Shown here in pieces: positions 52,688 through 60,834 of a DNA stretch of 64,000 nt (its first letter is position 1; every line of letters starts with the position of its first letter). Below the pieces are notes generated by a model that saw nothing but the letters and a program-made list of their open reading frames with translations, did no database searches and was not told the DNA's origin. The stretch comes from CALIZF01 sp046292445 (lineage in GTDB: Bacteria; Pseudomonadota; Alphaproteobacteria; Rhodobacterales; Rhodobacteraceae): the NCBI GenBank assembly GCA_046292445.1, contig JBKBQT010000011.1, forward strand, positions 1 to 64,000. Direction: 5' to 3'. The position numbers and the translations under genes are program-made.

Positions 52688-52715
52688 AAAGGCCCCGCCC
52701 TGTGCGGGGCCTTTT
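52688..52715 (+). terminator. Terminator after rpsA
   Basis: AAAGGCCCCGC (52688-52698) pairs perfectly with GCGGGGCCTTT (52704-52714) around CCTGT; TTTT and a further T-tract follow. Confidence 0.85.
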
Positions 52716-52769
52716 GCGTTTTTCCCCCGGTTTCGCCTTTCAAGGCAGGGGCTTGGCGCGGATTTGCCG

Positions 52770-52798
52770 TTCCCGGCCAGGAAAATCATGCCTATAGT
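52770..52798 (+). promoter_or_regulatory. ihfB promoter
   Basis: TTCCCG (52770-52775) and TATAGT (52793-52798) are 17 nt apart. The -10 is strong and the -35 partial. Transcription would begin about 52805, 36 nt before ihfB. Confidence 0.45.
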
Positions 52799-52840
52799 CC
52801 CGGAGGGTCCGGGCACAGGGCCATTCAGCCGGGGGGACGG

Positions 52841-53161
52841 ATGATACGGTCGGAGCTGATCCAGAAGATCGCGGACGAGAACCCGCACCTGACGCAGCGC
52901 CATGTCGAGCGCCTTGTGAATACGGTGTTCGAAGAGATCATCGAGGCGCTGGCGCGTGGCGACCGGGTAGAGCTGCGGGGCTTCGGCGCGTTCTCGGTCA
53001 AGGCGCGCGACGCGCGCATCGGCCGCAACCCGCGCACCGGCGAATCGGTTGCGGTCGAAAGCAAGAAGGTGCCCTTCTTCAAGACGGGCAAGCTGCTGCG
53101 CGACCGGCTCAACGGCCATGACACCGGCGGGACCGAATATTCGGAGGATGACGACACATGA
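52841..53161 (+). CDS. ihfB: Integration host factor subunit beta
   Basis: The 106-residue DNA-bending protein has MIRSELIQKIADENPHLTQR, the dimer core VELRGFGAFSVKARDAR and the arm GRNPRTGESV, with KKVPFFKTGKLLRDRL at the end. It pairs with IhfA. The stop overlaps the lapA-like ATG (ATGA). Confidence 0.96.
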   Translation: MIRSELIQKIADENPHLTQRHVERLVNTVFEEIIEALARGDRVELRGFGAFSVKARDARIGRNPRTGESVAVESKKVPFFKTGKLLRDRLNGHDTGGTEYSEDDDT

Positions 53162-53520
53162 TCCGCTGGACGCGCTACCTGATCCTCGTGGCCATTGCCC
53201 TTGCGCTGGTGGTGGTCGCCATGGCGAACCGGACCGCGGTGACGGTCCAGCTGCTGCCGCCCGATCTTGCCGCCCTCGTCGGCTTCAACTGGATCGTCGC
53301 GCTGCCGCTGTTCCTTGTCATCTTCGGCGGCGTGGTGGCGGGGATCGCGATCGGCTTCGTCTGGGAATGGGTGCGCGAGGGCAAGCATCGAGCGGCCGCC
53401 GCGCGGCGTGCCCGCGAGGTGGCCCGGCTCGAGCGCGAGGTTGCCAAGGCCGGCACGCCGCCCAAGGGCCCGGCGGACGAGGTGATCGCGCTGCTCGACG
53501 GGCCGCGGAAAGCGGGCTGA
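53158..53520 (+). CDS. LapA-domain (DUF1049) membrane protein
   Basis: The 120-residue protein has two TM segments (about 6-22 and 45-67), with the LapA pattern MANRTAVTVQLLP between them and a basic C-terminal coiled-coil-like tail. LapA/LapB act in envelope and LPS homeostasis in E. coli. ATG 53158 overlaps ihfB by four bases. Confidence 0.88.
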   Translation: MIRWTRYLILVAIALALVVVAMANRTAVTVQLLPPDLAALVGFNWIVALPLFLVIFGGVVAGIAIGFVWEWVREGKHRAAAARRAREVARLEREVAKAGTPPKGPADEVIALLDGPRKAG

Positions 53521-53524
53521 ACCC

Positions 53525-54178
53525 TTGGGCGCGGCCGTCAAGATCTGCGGCCTGGCCCGGGCCGGGGACGTCGATGCGGCGGTGCGCGCCGGGGCGCGCT
53601 ATGTCGGCTTCGTGTTCTTCCCCGCCAGCCCGCGGGCGGTGACGCCGGACGCGGCCCGGGCGCTTGCGCTGCGGGTGCCGGGCGGGGTGGCACGGGTCGC
53701 CCTGACGGTCGATGCCGACGATGTCACCCTCGACGCCATCATCGAGGCGGTGCCCGTCGACATCCTGCAGCTGCACGGGCAGGAAAGCCCCGAGCGCATT
53801 GCGGCGGTGCGGGCGCGCTATGGCCTGCCGGTGATGAAGGCGGTGGGGGTGGCCGGGGCGGGCGACCTCGCCGCGCTCGCCGTCCATGCCCGGGCGGCCG
53901 ACATGCTGCTGGTCGATGCCAAGGCGCCGAAAGGGTCTGCCCTGCCGGGCGGCAACGGCGCGGCCTTCGACTGGCGGCTGATCGCGGGCCGCCGCTGGCC
54001 GGTGCCCTGGTTGCTGGCGGGGGGGCTGACGGTCGAAACGGTCGCCGCGGCGATCCGGCTGACCGGCGCGCCGGGTGTCGATGTGTCCTCGGGTGTGGAA
54101 AGCGCGCCGGGGGTGAAGGACGCAGCCCGGATCGCCGCCTTCGTCGAAGCGGCACAGGGCCGGCCCCGTGCCGCCTGA
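53525..54178 (+). CDS. trpF: Phosphoribosylanthranilate isomerase
   Basis: The 217-residue TIM-barrel enzyme isomerises PRA in tryptophan synthesis. It has VKICGLARAGDVDAA with the catalytic cysteine, YVGFVFFPASPRAVT, LQLHGQESPE and GVDVSSGVESAPGVKD. It appears to start with TTG at 53525; no ATG or GTG precedes VKICG in frame. trpB follows. Confidence 0.93.
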   Translation: MGAAVKICGLARAGDVDAAVRAGARYVGFVFFPASPRAVTPDAARALALRVPGGVARVALTVDADDVTLDAIIEAVPVDILQLHGQESPERIAAVRARYGLPVMKAVGVAGAGDLAALAVHARAADMLLVDAKAPKGSALPGGNGAAFDWRLIAGRRWPVPWLLAGGLTVETVAAAIRLTGAPGVDVSSGVESAPGVKDAARIAAFVEAAQGRPRAA

Positions 54179-54270
54179 CCGCCGGCGGCAGCGGGCAGGC
54201 CCGGCACCCGGACGCTTTACCGACCCATCCGCCCGCGCTAGATCGCGTGTCCAGCAGGAGGAGCCGCGCG

Positions 54271-55497
54271 ATGCCCGACAACAGGATGAACAGCTACCGC
54301 ACCGGCCCCGACGAGGCTGGCCGCTTCGGTATCTTCGGCGGGCGCTTCGTGTCCGAGACGCTGATGCCGCTCATCCTCGATCTCGAGGCGCGGTATGAGC
54401 ACGCCAAGACCGACCCGGATTTCTGGGCCGAGATGCAGGACCTGTGGACCCACTACGTGGGACGCCCCTCGCCGCTCTACCTTGCCGAACGGATCACCGC
54501 GCATCTCGGCGGCGCCAAGGTCTACATGAAGCGCGACGAGCTCAATCACACCGGCGCGCACAAGATCAACAACGTGCTGGGCCAGATCATCCTCGCCCGC
54601 CGGATGGGCAAGACGCGCATCATCGCGGAAACCGGCGCGGGCCAGCACGGCGTGGCCACGGCCACCGTCTGCGCCAAGTTCGGGCTCAAATGCGTGGTCT
54701 ACATGGGCGCGACCGATGTCGAACGGCAGGCGCCGAACGTGTTCCGCATGAAGCTGCTGGGCGCCGAGGTGATCCCCGTCACCTCGGGGCGCGGCACGCT
54801 CAAGGACGCGATGAACGACGCCCTGCGCGACTGGGTGACGAACGTGCGCGATACTTTCTATTGCATCGGCACGGTGGCGGGCCCGCACCCTTATCCGGCC
54901 ATGGTGCGCGATTTCCAGTCGATCATCGGGAAGGAGACGCGGGCCCAGATGCAAGAGCGCGAGGGGCGGCTACCCGACACGCTCGTCGCCGCGATCGGCG
55001 GCGGCTCGAACGCGATGGGCCTCTTCCATCCGTTCCTCGACGATCCGACGGTCAGGATCATCGGCGTCGAGGCTGGCGGCCACGGCGTGGACGACCGGAT
55101 GGAACATTGCGCCTCGCTCACTGGCGGGCGGCCGGGGGTGCTCCACGGCAACCGCACCTACCTGCTGCAGGACGCCGACGGCCAGATCCTCGAGGGCCAT
55201 TCGATCAGCGCCGGTCTGGATTATCCGGGCATCGGCCCGGAACACGCGTGGCTGCACGACACCGGGCGCGCCGAATACGTCTCGATCACCGATGCCGAGG
55301 CGCTCGAGGCGTTTCAGCTCTGCTGCGCGCTCGAAGGGATCATCCCGGCGCTCGAGCCGTCGCATGCCCTTGCCCATGTGATGAAGATCGCCCCAGCGCT
55401 GCCGCGCGACCACCTCATCGTGATGAACATGTGCGGCCGCGGCGACAAGGACATCTTTACCGTTGCCCGACACCTTGGCGTCAGCATGGCCGTCTGA
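54271..55497 (+). CDS. trpB: Tryptophan synthase beta chain
   Basis: The 408-residue PLP enzyme makes tryptophan from indole and serine. The PLP lysine lies in ELNHTGAHKINN, the phosphate loop is GGGSNAMG, and RIIAETGAGQHGVATA is also diagnostic. ATG 54271 follows AGGAGGAG. A long inverted-repeat element follows the stop. Confidence 0.97.
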   Translation: MPDNRMNSYRTGPDEAGRFGIFGGRFVSETLMPLILDLEARYEHAKTDPDFWAEMQDLWTHYVGRPSPLYLAERITAHLGGAKVYMKRDELNHTGAHKINNVLGQIILARRMGKTRIIAETGAGQHGVATATVCAKFGLKCVVYMGATDVERQAPNVFRMKLLGAEVIPVTSGRGTLKDAMNDALRDWVTNVRDTFYCIGTVAGPHPYPAMVRDFQSIIGKETRAQMQEREGRLPDTLVAAIGGGSNAMGLFHPFLDDPTVRIIGVEAGGHGVDDRMEHCASLTGGRPGVLHGNRTYLLQDADGQILEGHSISAGLDYPGIGPEHAWLHDTGRAEYVSITDAEALEAFQLCCALEGIIPALEPSHALAHVMKIAPALPRDHLIVMNMCGRGDKDIFTVARHLGVSMAV

Positions 55498-55529
55498 CCT
55501 GCACGACTTCATGCCGCGCCTTGCCTGCG

Positions 55530-55691
55530 GGCTTCAGGCTGGCCCAAATATCCCCGCCGGAGGCGCACGGCCGAGCTTCGATCCCGCTGGGTCTCTGCGC
55601 AGCGGCTCTAGCATCAAGGCGCCTGGTTCCGGCGGGATCTCCCGGCCGCGATGTGCGCCTCCGGCGGGGATATTTGGGCCAGCCTGAAGCC
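55530..55691. repeat. 162-bp palindromic element made of two family-A repeats
   Basis: Perfect 39-bp inverted arms (55530-55568 and 55653-55691) flank an 84-bp centre. Each arm contains a family-A core. Inside, GATCCCGC (55580-55587) and GCGGGATC (55632-55639) form a second inverted repeat. It fills the space between the converging trpB and DUF2237 genes. It has no ORF and could be a MITE-like element or a two-copy terminator arrangement. Confidence 0.85.
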
Positions 55692-55699
55692 GCAGTGGG

Positions 55700-56074
55700 T
55701 CAATTGTCCCGGTCGGCGGCCGCCTTGAGCACGTCGAGCGGCACGATGTCGAGCGTGCGTGCATGGGTTGCCGCGAGATGGACGCGCGGGGCGGCCCCTT
55801 CCTCATGCGCCTGCAGGAACCGGGCGGCGCACAGGCACCAGCGGTCACCGGGCTTGAGCCCGGCAAAGCCGTATTCGGGGCGCGGCGTGCTCAGGTCGTT
55901 GCCGAGGTATTTGGACAGGGCGAGGAACTCGGCCGTCATCACGGCGCAGACGGTATGGCGGCCGCGGTCGGACGGGCCGGTGTCGCAACAGCCATTGCGG
56001 AAAAAGCCGGTCATCGGATCGGTCGAGCAGGGTTCGAGCGGTCCGCCGAGCACGTTCAGCGAGGGGTCCATCAT
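55700..56074 (-). CDS. DUF2237 family protein
   Basis: The 124-residue protein is built of the conserved DUF2237 blocks LNVLGGPLEPCSTDPMTGFF, GCCDTGPSDRGRHTVCAVMT and GLKPGDRWCLCAARFLQA, rich in conserved cysteines. Function is unknown. Start ATG 56074 (MMDPSLNV). Confidence 0.9.
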   Translation of the reverse strand: MMDPSLNVLGGPLEPCSTDPMTGFFRNGCCDTGPSDRGRHTVCAVMTAEFLALSKYLGNDLSTPRPEYGFAGLKPGDRWCLCAARFLQAHEEGAAPRVHLAATHARTLDIVPLDVLKAAADRDN

Positions 56075-56103
56075 CGGTTTCGCCTTCTTGCGGATCGTGG
56101 GAG

Positions 56104-57156
56104 TCAGATTGCCGGCGAAGACCAGATAAGGTGCCGGCCGTGGAAATCCACCCGGCCCATCGGCATCGGCATGCCCGATCCGCTGCTGCCGTCCCAGAGC
56201 GTCAGGGTCAGGGCGGCGTTGCCCGGCTGGCCGTCCCCTTCCATGGCCAGATGGGCGAGCGGGGCATCGGGCGTGGCGCGGGCGCCAGCGGCGGCGAGGG
56301 TCGCGGCGATGCTGGCCTTGACGGCCTCGGGGAAATACTGCGCGGCGATGGTGTGGTAGATCAGGTGGAGCTGGCCCGGCCGAGGCGCGGCCAGCCGCTC
56401 GGCGCGCCATGCCGCGGCATCGGCGCGGTCTACCCGGGGGCGCAGGCGGGCCGCGAGGTCCAGCGCCGCGGCGGTGCGCGCAAGGCGGTCGGGCTGGTCG
56501 GCCCAGACATAGGCGAGCAGGCGCAGCCGGTCGGCGACGGGGTCGAGCGGGGCGAGGTCGCAGCCGGCACGGTCGGCGACAATGATGCGGGCGGCGGGCG
56601 GCGGGGCGCCGGTCCAGTCGGGCGTGAGGGTGAGGGCGGGCGCGGGAGGGCCGAAGGTCTCGCCCGCCGCCACCATCGCGTAGTGGTCGAAAAGCAGGTT
56701 CAGCCCGGCCGAGGCGCCGAGTTCGGAGATCGCCAGCGGCAGGCCGTGGCGGGCCGTCAGCCATTGCGCGGTCGCGATCAGGGCGATGGACCGGCGCACC
56801 TCGTTCGTTTGCGGAACGCGGTCGAGCCAGTCGGGGATGCGTGCCTCGTGCCGCTGCATCGCGCCTGTCACGGCGGCCCAGAGCGCCGCGTCGTCCAGCC
56901 GGTCGCGGCTGGCATAAGCGGCGGCGAGGGCCGGATCGGACCCGTCGAGCACCAGCGCATGCAGCGCGCCGAGGAGGCGCACCGGCACCACGCCGCCCGA
57001 TCCGCCCATGTCGCCCGGCCAGGCGAAGAGCCGGTCGGTGATGGCGCTGCCGGGGGCGAGGCGATCGGCAAACAGCGCATTCATGCGAGCCATGAAGGGC
57101 GATCCGAGATCGCGCGAGGCTTCCGCCTGGCGGCGGAACACGGCGGCGACGGTCAT
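56104..57156 (-). CDS. DUF2332 family protein
   Basis: The 350-residue protein has an LGSPFMARMNALFADRL-type start and a methyltransferase-like middle (AISELGASAGLNLLFDHYA), followed by HLIYHTIAAQYFPE. These are features of DUF2332. No function is established. It overlaps pth by four bases (ATGA), so the two are translated together. Confidence 0.85.
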   Translation of the reverse strand: MTVAAVFRRQAEASRDLGSPFMARMNALFADRLAPGSAITDRLFAWPGDMGGSGGVVPVRLLGALHALVLDGSDPALAAAYASRDRLDDAALWAAVTGAMQRHEARIPDWLDRVPQTNEVRRSIALIATAQWLTARHGLPLAISELGASAGLNLLFDHYAMVAAGETFGPPAPALTLTPDWTGAPPPAARIIVADRAGCDLAPLDPVADRLRLLAYVWADQPDRLARTAAALDLAARLRPRVDRADAAAWRAERLAAPRPGQLHLIYHTIAAQYFPEAVKASIAATLAAAGARATPDAPLAHLAMEGDGQPGNAALTLTLWDGSSGSGMPMPMGRVDFHGRHLIWSSPAI

Positions 57157-57866
57157 CGGAACCTCTCGATCAGGCGTTGCAGAGGGGTGCGGGCCGGGGC
57201 GGGATCCTGCATCTGCGGGTCTTGCGGCGCCGATTTGTCTGCAACCGGCCGCTGCGCCGCGGGCGTCGCCGGCCGGTCCGTGCCGCTGTTGCGCGGCGGC
57301 GCCGTGCGCAGGGCGACGGCGTTCAGGAACCGCGCCGCATCGCCCGCGGCCAGCGCCGGGGCGCCGTCCGCGATGCCGCGCATCAGATCGTCCAGCGCCT
57401 CGGCCTCGGCCTTGGCAAAATTCGACAGCACATAGCCTGCGACGCGGTCCTTGTGGCCCGGATGGCCGATCCCGAGGCGGACGCGCGCATAGGCGTCGGT
57501 CCCGAGGTGCTGGTGGATCGAGCGCAGCCCGTTGTGCCCTGCATGCCCGCCGCCGTCCTTGACGCGCACCCGCCCCGGCGCGAGGTCGAGCTCGTCGTGG
57601 AACACCGTCAGATCGCCCGGGCCGAGCTTGTAGAAATCCATCGCCGCGCGCACCGATTCGCCCGAGAGGTTCATGTAGGTCTGCGGCTTGAGCAGCAGAA
57701 GCTTCTGCGCCCCGAGCCGCCCCTCGGCCGCCTCGCCCTTGAACGCCCGCCGCCAGGGGCCAAAGCCGTGGTCGGCCGCTATCCGGTCCACCGCCATGAA
57801 GCCGATGTTGTGCCGCTGCCCGGCATGCTGCGCGCCCGGATTGCCAAGACCGACCCAGAGTTTCAT
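57153..57866 (-). CDS. pth: Peptidyl-tRNA hydrolase
   Basis: The 237-residue enzyme recycles peptidyl-tRNA. Active-site residues are N9, H19, D91 (HDELDL) and N112 (GHNGLRSI). A proline/alanine-rich C-terminal extension of about 45 residues goes beyond the usual 190-residue core. rplY is not adjacent here, unlike in many relatives; it lies about 2.4 kb away on the same strand. Confidence 0.95.
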   Translation of the reverse strand: MKLWVGLGNPGAQHAGQRHNIGFMAVDRIAADHGFGPWRRAFKGEAAEGRLGAQKLLLLKPQTYMNLSGESVRAAMDFYKLGPGDLTVFHDELDLAPGRVRVKDGGGHAGHNGLRSIHQHLGTDAYARVRLGIGHPGHKDRVAGYVLSNFAKAEAEALDDLMRGIADGAPALAAGDAARFLNAVALRTAPPRNSGTDRPATPAAQRPVADKSAPQDPQMQDPAPARTPLQRLIERFR

Positions 57867-57897
57867 CGCGCGACCCCGCTTGACCCCGTCCCTCTAT

Positions 57898-57919
57898 GCC
57901 CCGAACCTGTGTTCGGGGC
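57898..57919. other. Hairpin between divergent pth and monooxygenase genes
   Basis: GCCCCGAAC (57898-57906) and GTTCGGGGC (57911-57919) form a perfect 9-bp dyad around CTGT, between divergent genes. As it is not at a gene end, it may be an operator or 5'-leader structure rather than a terminator. Confidence 0.4.
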
Positions 57920-57942
57920 AAACCCCGGCAAGAGGATCGGGC

Positions 57943-58257
57943 ATGTATCTGACGATGAACCGCTTCAAGGTGCGGATCGGGCAGGAGGCGGCGTTCGAGG
58001 CGGTCTGGACCGGGCGCGACAGCCAGTTGACGGGGGTGGCCGGGTTCAAGGCGTTCCACCTGCTCAAGGGGCCCGAGCGGGACGGCTATCGGCTCTACGC
58101 AAGCCACACGATGTGGGAGAGCGAGGAGGCTTTCGCCGCCTGGACGCGGTCCGAGGCGTTTCGCACCGCGCATCGCGGGGCGGGGGCGCATGGCGGGATG
58201 TATCTCGGCCCGCCCGATCTCGAGACCTTCGAGACGGTGCAGGCCATCGGCGGCTGA
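57943..58257 (+). CDS. ABM-domain monooxygenase (heme-degrading IsdG-like)
   Basis: The 104-residue protein has the antibiotic-biosynthesis-monooxygenase fold: MYLTMNRFKVRIGQEAAFEA, GFKAFHLLKG, and YASHTMWESEEAFAAWTRSE. It fits the IsdG/HmuQ-like heme-degrading group, with an HRG histidine near residue 77. No iron-uptake genes are adjacent, so heme use is uncertain. SD AGAGGA precedes the ATG. Confidence 0.75.
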   Translation: MYLTMNRFKVRIGQEAAFEAVWTGRDSQLTGVAGFKAFHLLKGPERDGYRLYASHTMWESEEAFAAWTRSEAFRTAHRGAGAHGGMYLGPPDLETFETVQAIGG

Positions 58258-58264
58258 CGCGGCG

Positions 58265-58279
58265 CGCCCGAAACGGGCG
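58265..58279. terminator. Hairpin between convergent genes
   Basis: CGCCCG (58265-58270) pairs with CGGGCG (58274-58279) around AAA, in the 45-nt gap between two converging genes, with further imperfect pairing outside. Confidence 0.35.
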
Positions 58280-58302
58280 GGCGCCCCCCCTGCAGCGTTC
58301 GG

Positions 58303-59268
58303 TCAGTCGAAGGTGACGACGACGGTCCCGATCCGGCCGCGCTCCGCGAGGCGGGCATGCGCCGCGGCGATCTGCGCGAAGGGCAGGGCAAGGTCGATCA
58401 CGGGCACAAGGGCACCCGCGGCAGCCAGCGCGGCGATGGTCTCGAGGCTCGCGCGGCTCCCCCCCGCATAGGCGAAGATGACCTTCTGTCGCCGCAGCGG
58501 ATTGGCGAGCGTGCCCAGCATCGGCCCAAGGCCGGCCGCGACCAGGGCGACGCGCCCGTGCGGCGCGAGGCGTTCGCGCAGCGTCGCGGTGCCGAACGCA
58601 CCTGTGGTGTCGAGCACGAGGTCGAACGGCCCCGGCGCCGCGCCGAGGTCCGCCGCGACCGCCGCCGCACCCTGCGCGCGGAGGCGGTCGTGATGCGCCG
58701 GCCGGGCGAGCGCGCTCACCGTCGCGCCGTCTGCCGCCGCGATCTGCACCGCCGCAAGCCCCACCGGGCCGGCGGCGCCGATCACCAGCACCCGCGCGCC
58801 CGCCCGCAGCCCTGCCTTGCCGCGCAGGAAGGTCAGCGCCGTATTGGCGCCGAATACCAGCGATGCCGCCTCGGCGAAGCCGAGGCCCGGCGGCAAGGCG
58901 GCGATGGCCCCCGTCTCTGGCATCAGGCGATAATCGGCATGGCATCCCATCGCTGCATCGGGGCAGATCATCACCGCATCGCCGGGCCGAAAGCGCGTGA
59001 CCCCCGGCCCGACCGCATCGACGATGCCCGCCCCGTCCGGCCCGAGGATCGGGCGCCGCGGCCGGCGCAGCCCGATGGCAAGCCGGCCCATCAGGCGCAT
59101 GCCCGCCGGCAGGTCAAAGCCGCGCACCCGCGCGTCGCCGCGGGTGACGGCGGCCGCGCGCATGGACACGCGCACCATGCCGGGCCCCGGGACGGGATCG
59201 GGCCGTGTCTCGATGCGGATCACGTCGGGCGGCCCGTAGGCGGTGCAGATCGCGGCGCGCATGGTCAT
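58303..59268 (-). CDS. Zinc-independent quinone oxidoreductase/MDR-family dehydrogenase
   Basis: The 321-residue MDR-superfamily protein has the GroES-like N-terminus (MRAAICTAYGPPDVIRIE), ILGPDGAGIVDAVGPGVTRF, and the Rossmann motif VLVIGAAGPVGLAAVQIA. The catalytic zinc cysteines are absent, as in QOR-type enzymes. ATG 59268 overlaps the XRE gene stop (ATGA); ATG 59262, two codons on, has better SD spacing. Confidence 0.88.
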   Translation of the reverse strand: MTMRAAICTAYGPPDVIRIETRPDPVPGPGMVRVSMRAAAVTRGDARVRGFDLPAGMRLMGRLAIGLRRPRRPILGPDGAGIVDAVGPGVTRFRPGDAVMICPDAAMGCHADYRLMPETGAIAALPPGLGFAEAASLVFGANTALTFLRGKAGLRAGARVLVIGAAGPVGLAAVQIAAADGATVSALARPAHHDRLRAQGAAAVAADLGAAPGPFDLVLDTTGAFGTATLRERLAPHGRVALVAAGLGPMLGTLANPLRRQKVIFAYAGGSRASLETIAALAAAGALVPVIDLALPFAQIAAAHARLAERGRIGTVVVTFD

Positions 59269-59540
59269 GTCTCCGGCAGGCGGGTTGCGGGGGGGCGGGT
59301 TGCGGGCGGGCGGGTGGTGGGGCACGGACTGTCGGGCGTCCAGGAAAACACGGCCTCGATCGGTTGGCCGAGCGCATGGGCGATGCGGAACGCAAGGTCG
59401 AGCGAGGGGGCATATTGCCCCCCCTCGACCGCGACGATGGTCTGCCGCGTGACCCCGGCGCGCTGCGCGAGATCCTTCTGCGTCATCTCGCCGGCCTCGA
59501 AGCGCCAGCGGCGGATGCTGTTGTCGATGCGCCCCTTCAC
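59265..59540 (-). CDS. XRE-family transcriptional regulator with repeat tail
   Basis: The 91-residue protein has a single Cro/C1-type HTH (GEMTQKDLAQRAGVTRQTIV, then EGGQYAPSLDLAFRIAHALG, about 17-57). The GTG start at 59540 lies one base after the stop of the membrane-protein gene. The C-terminus is a low-complexity tail TTRPPATRPPATRLPET encoded by three 15-nt repeats. It probably represses its own operon through the palindromes at 59971-60040. Confidence 0.88.
   Translation of the reverse strand: MKGRIDNSIRRWRFEAGEMTQKDLAQRAGVTRQTIVAVEGGQYAPSLDLAFRIAHALGQPIEAVFSWTPDSPCPTTRPPATRPPATRLPET
59271..59315 (-). repeat. Three 15-nt tandem repeats in the XRE gene
   Basis: Units 59301-59315, 59286-59300 and 59271-59285 encode TRPPA, TRPPA and TRLPE at the end of the regulator. 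A copy-number change would alter only the tail length. Confidence 0.75.
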
Positions 59541-59541
59541 C

Positions 59542-59976
59542 TCAGCCGCCGCGCCGGTGCAGCACGATGCGGATGCCGTCGGCCGTCAGCCCGGCCAGCA
59601 GCATCGCCCCGGTGATCGCATGCAGCGCCAGCACCGGCGGCCAGCCGAGCGCGAGGCCCGCGACGGCGGCGAGGAACCCGGCGCCGAGCACGCTGAACGC
59701 GACGTTCATGGCGCGCAGATCGATCAGGCGGTCGCGCTCGTCCTCGTCCCATTCCACCTCGCGCCCGAGGACGACGCGGGCGAGGTGCAGCACGACCTGC
59801 CCGGCGATCCCGGCGCCGACCACGGCGGCGATCAGGATCAGGATCGTCCGTCCCGCCATCGCCCCGTCGGCGAGCGTTCCGGCATCGAGGCTGCGCGCAA
59901 GGTGCAGCGCATAGGCCATCGCGACGGCGAATGTGGTGGCAAAGGCGGTCATGGCCTTGGCTTCCTGATGCGACAT
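59542..59976 (-). CDS. Small integral membrane protein paired with XRE regulator
   Basis: The 144-residue protein has about four TM segments (roughly 8-28, 43-65, 90-112 and 113-133) separated by an acidic loop GREVEWDEDERDRLIDLRA. That loop resembles membrane proteins that are often encoded next to XRE regulators of this size. ATG 59976 follows TTGAGG. Function is unknown. It heads the operon with the XRE and quinone-oxidoreductase genes. Confidence 0.75.
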   Translation of the reverse strand: MSHQEAKAMTAFATTFAVAMAYALHLARSLDAGTLADGAMAGRTILILIAAVVGAGIAGQVVLHLARVVLGREVEWDEDERDRLIDLRAMNVAFSVLGAGFLAAVAGLALGWPPVLALHAITGAMLLAGLTADGIRIVLHRRGG

Positions 59977-60040
59977 GTCTGCCTCAAGCGACTCAGTGTC
60001 TGGTTTACAAGACCTCGTGTATGGCGTGGCAGACATGGCG
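59971..60040 (-). promoter_or_regulatory. Nested operator of the membrane protein-XRE operon
   Basis: An inner dyad, GTCTGGTTTACAAGAC (59998-60013), and outer arms, CATGTCTGCC (59974-59983) and GGCAGACATG (60028-60037), share exactly the same centre, 60005.5. All four arms contain GTCT/AGAC. The inner dyad covers the transcription start region, one outer arm the promoter spacer, and the other outer arm the start codon. Confidence 0.6.
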
Positions 60041-60044
60041 TCAA
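60016..60044 (-). promoter_or_regulatory. Promoter of the membrane protein-XRE operon
   Basis: On the minus strand TTGACG (60044-60039) and TACACG (60021-60016) are 17 nt apart. Transcription would start about 60009, inside the inner operator dyad. Confidence 0.45.
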
Positions 60045-60181
60045 GCCGGACCGGACGCGACCGGCACGGGCGGCGAAACGGCAGGGCATGGCCCTTGCAC
60101 GACAGCGGGCGGGGCCGACCGGCCCCGTGCACTGCGCCGCAGCAGCGGCGGATCGGGCAGAGAGGGTGCGGCGGAAACGAA

Positions 60182-60204
60182 AACGGGGCCCCATGGGGGC
60201 CCCG
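60182..60204 (-). terminator. rplY terminator
   Basis: On the minus strand CGGGGCCCC pairs with GGGGCCCCG (60204-60196 with 60192-60184) around CAT, followed by TTTTCGTTT. It lies 28 nt after the rplY stop. Confidence 0.75.
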
Positions 60205-60231
60205 CTGTCCATCCGCCGTGGGGCGATGCCC

Positions 60232-60834
60232 TCAGGCCTCGCCCTCGTTGTCGCTCGACCGCAGCCCCGAGGGGGCCGAGATGTTCGCGATCACGAAGTT
60301 CCGGTCGATCGTGGGCTTGGCGCCTTCGGGCAGCGGCACGTCGTTGATGTGGATCACATCGCCGATGTTCTTGCCCGCAAGGTCGACGGTGACGTGATCG
60401 GGGATGTCGCCTGCCGTCACCTCGAGTTCGACCTCGGGGCGGACCACGGTCAGGGTGCCGCCGCGCTTGAGGCCCGGGCTGGCCTCGTGGTTGATGAATT
60501 CGACATGGATGAACAGGTTGATCCGGCTCGTCCGGCGCAGCCGCATCAGATCGACATGGGTCGGCAGATCCTTGACCACATCGCGCTGCACGCCGCGGCA
60601 GATGACCCGCACATCCTCATGCCCCTCGACCTTGAGGTTGAAGAGCGTCGAGAGGAACCGGCCCTTCTTGAGCCGGGTGAGCAGGTAGTTGTATTTCAGG
60701 TTGATCGGCAGCGGATCCTTGCCGCCGCCGTAGACGATGCCGGGTACGTAGCTCTCGCGACGAGCCTGACGGGCGGCCCCCTTGCCTGTCCCCGTCCGTA
60801 CCTCGGCCAGAAGATCGGGGATCTCGCCAGCCAT
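60232..60834 (-). CDS. rplY: 50S ribosomal protein L25 (general stress type CTC)
   Basis: The 200-residue protein is the long L25/CTC form that binds 5S rRNA, with an added C-terminal beta domain. It begins MAGEIPDLLAEVRTGTGKGA, followed by VPGIVYGGGKDPLPI and VTVDLAGKNIGDVIHINDV. GGAGAG precedes ATG 60834; two upstream ATGs are less likely. Confidence 0.94.
   Translation of the reverse strand: MAGEIPDLLAEVRTGTGKGAARQARRESYVPGIVYGGGKDPLPINLKYNYLLTRLKKGRFLSTLFNLKVEGHEDVRVICRGVQRDVVKDLPTHVDLMRLRRTSRINLFIHVEFINHEASPGLKRGGTLTVVRPEVELEVTAGDIPDHVTVDLAGKNIGDVIHINDVPLPEGAKPTIDRNFVIANISAPSGLRSSDNEGEA

Noticed and set aside
59271..59325. Short repeats as a possible CRISPR array
   Set aside because: They are contiguous 15-nt in-frame units without spacers, at the end of a coding region.
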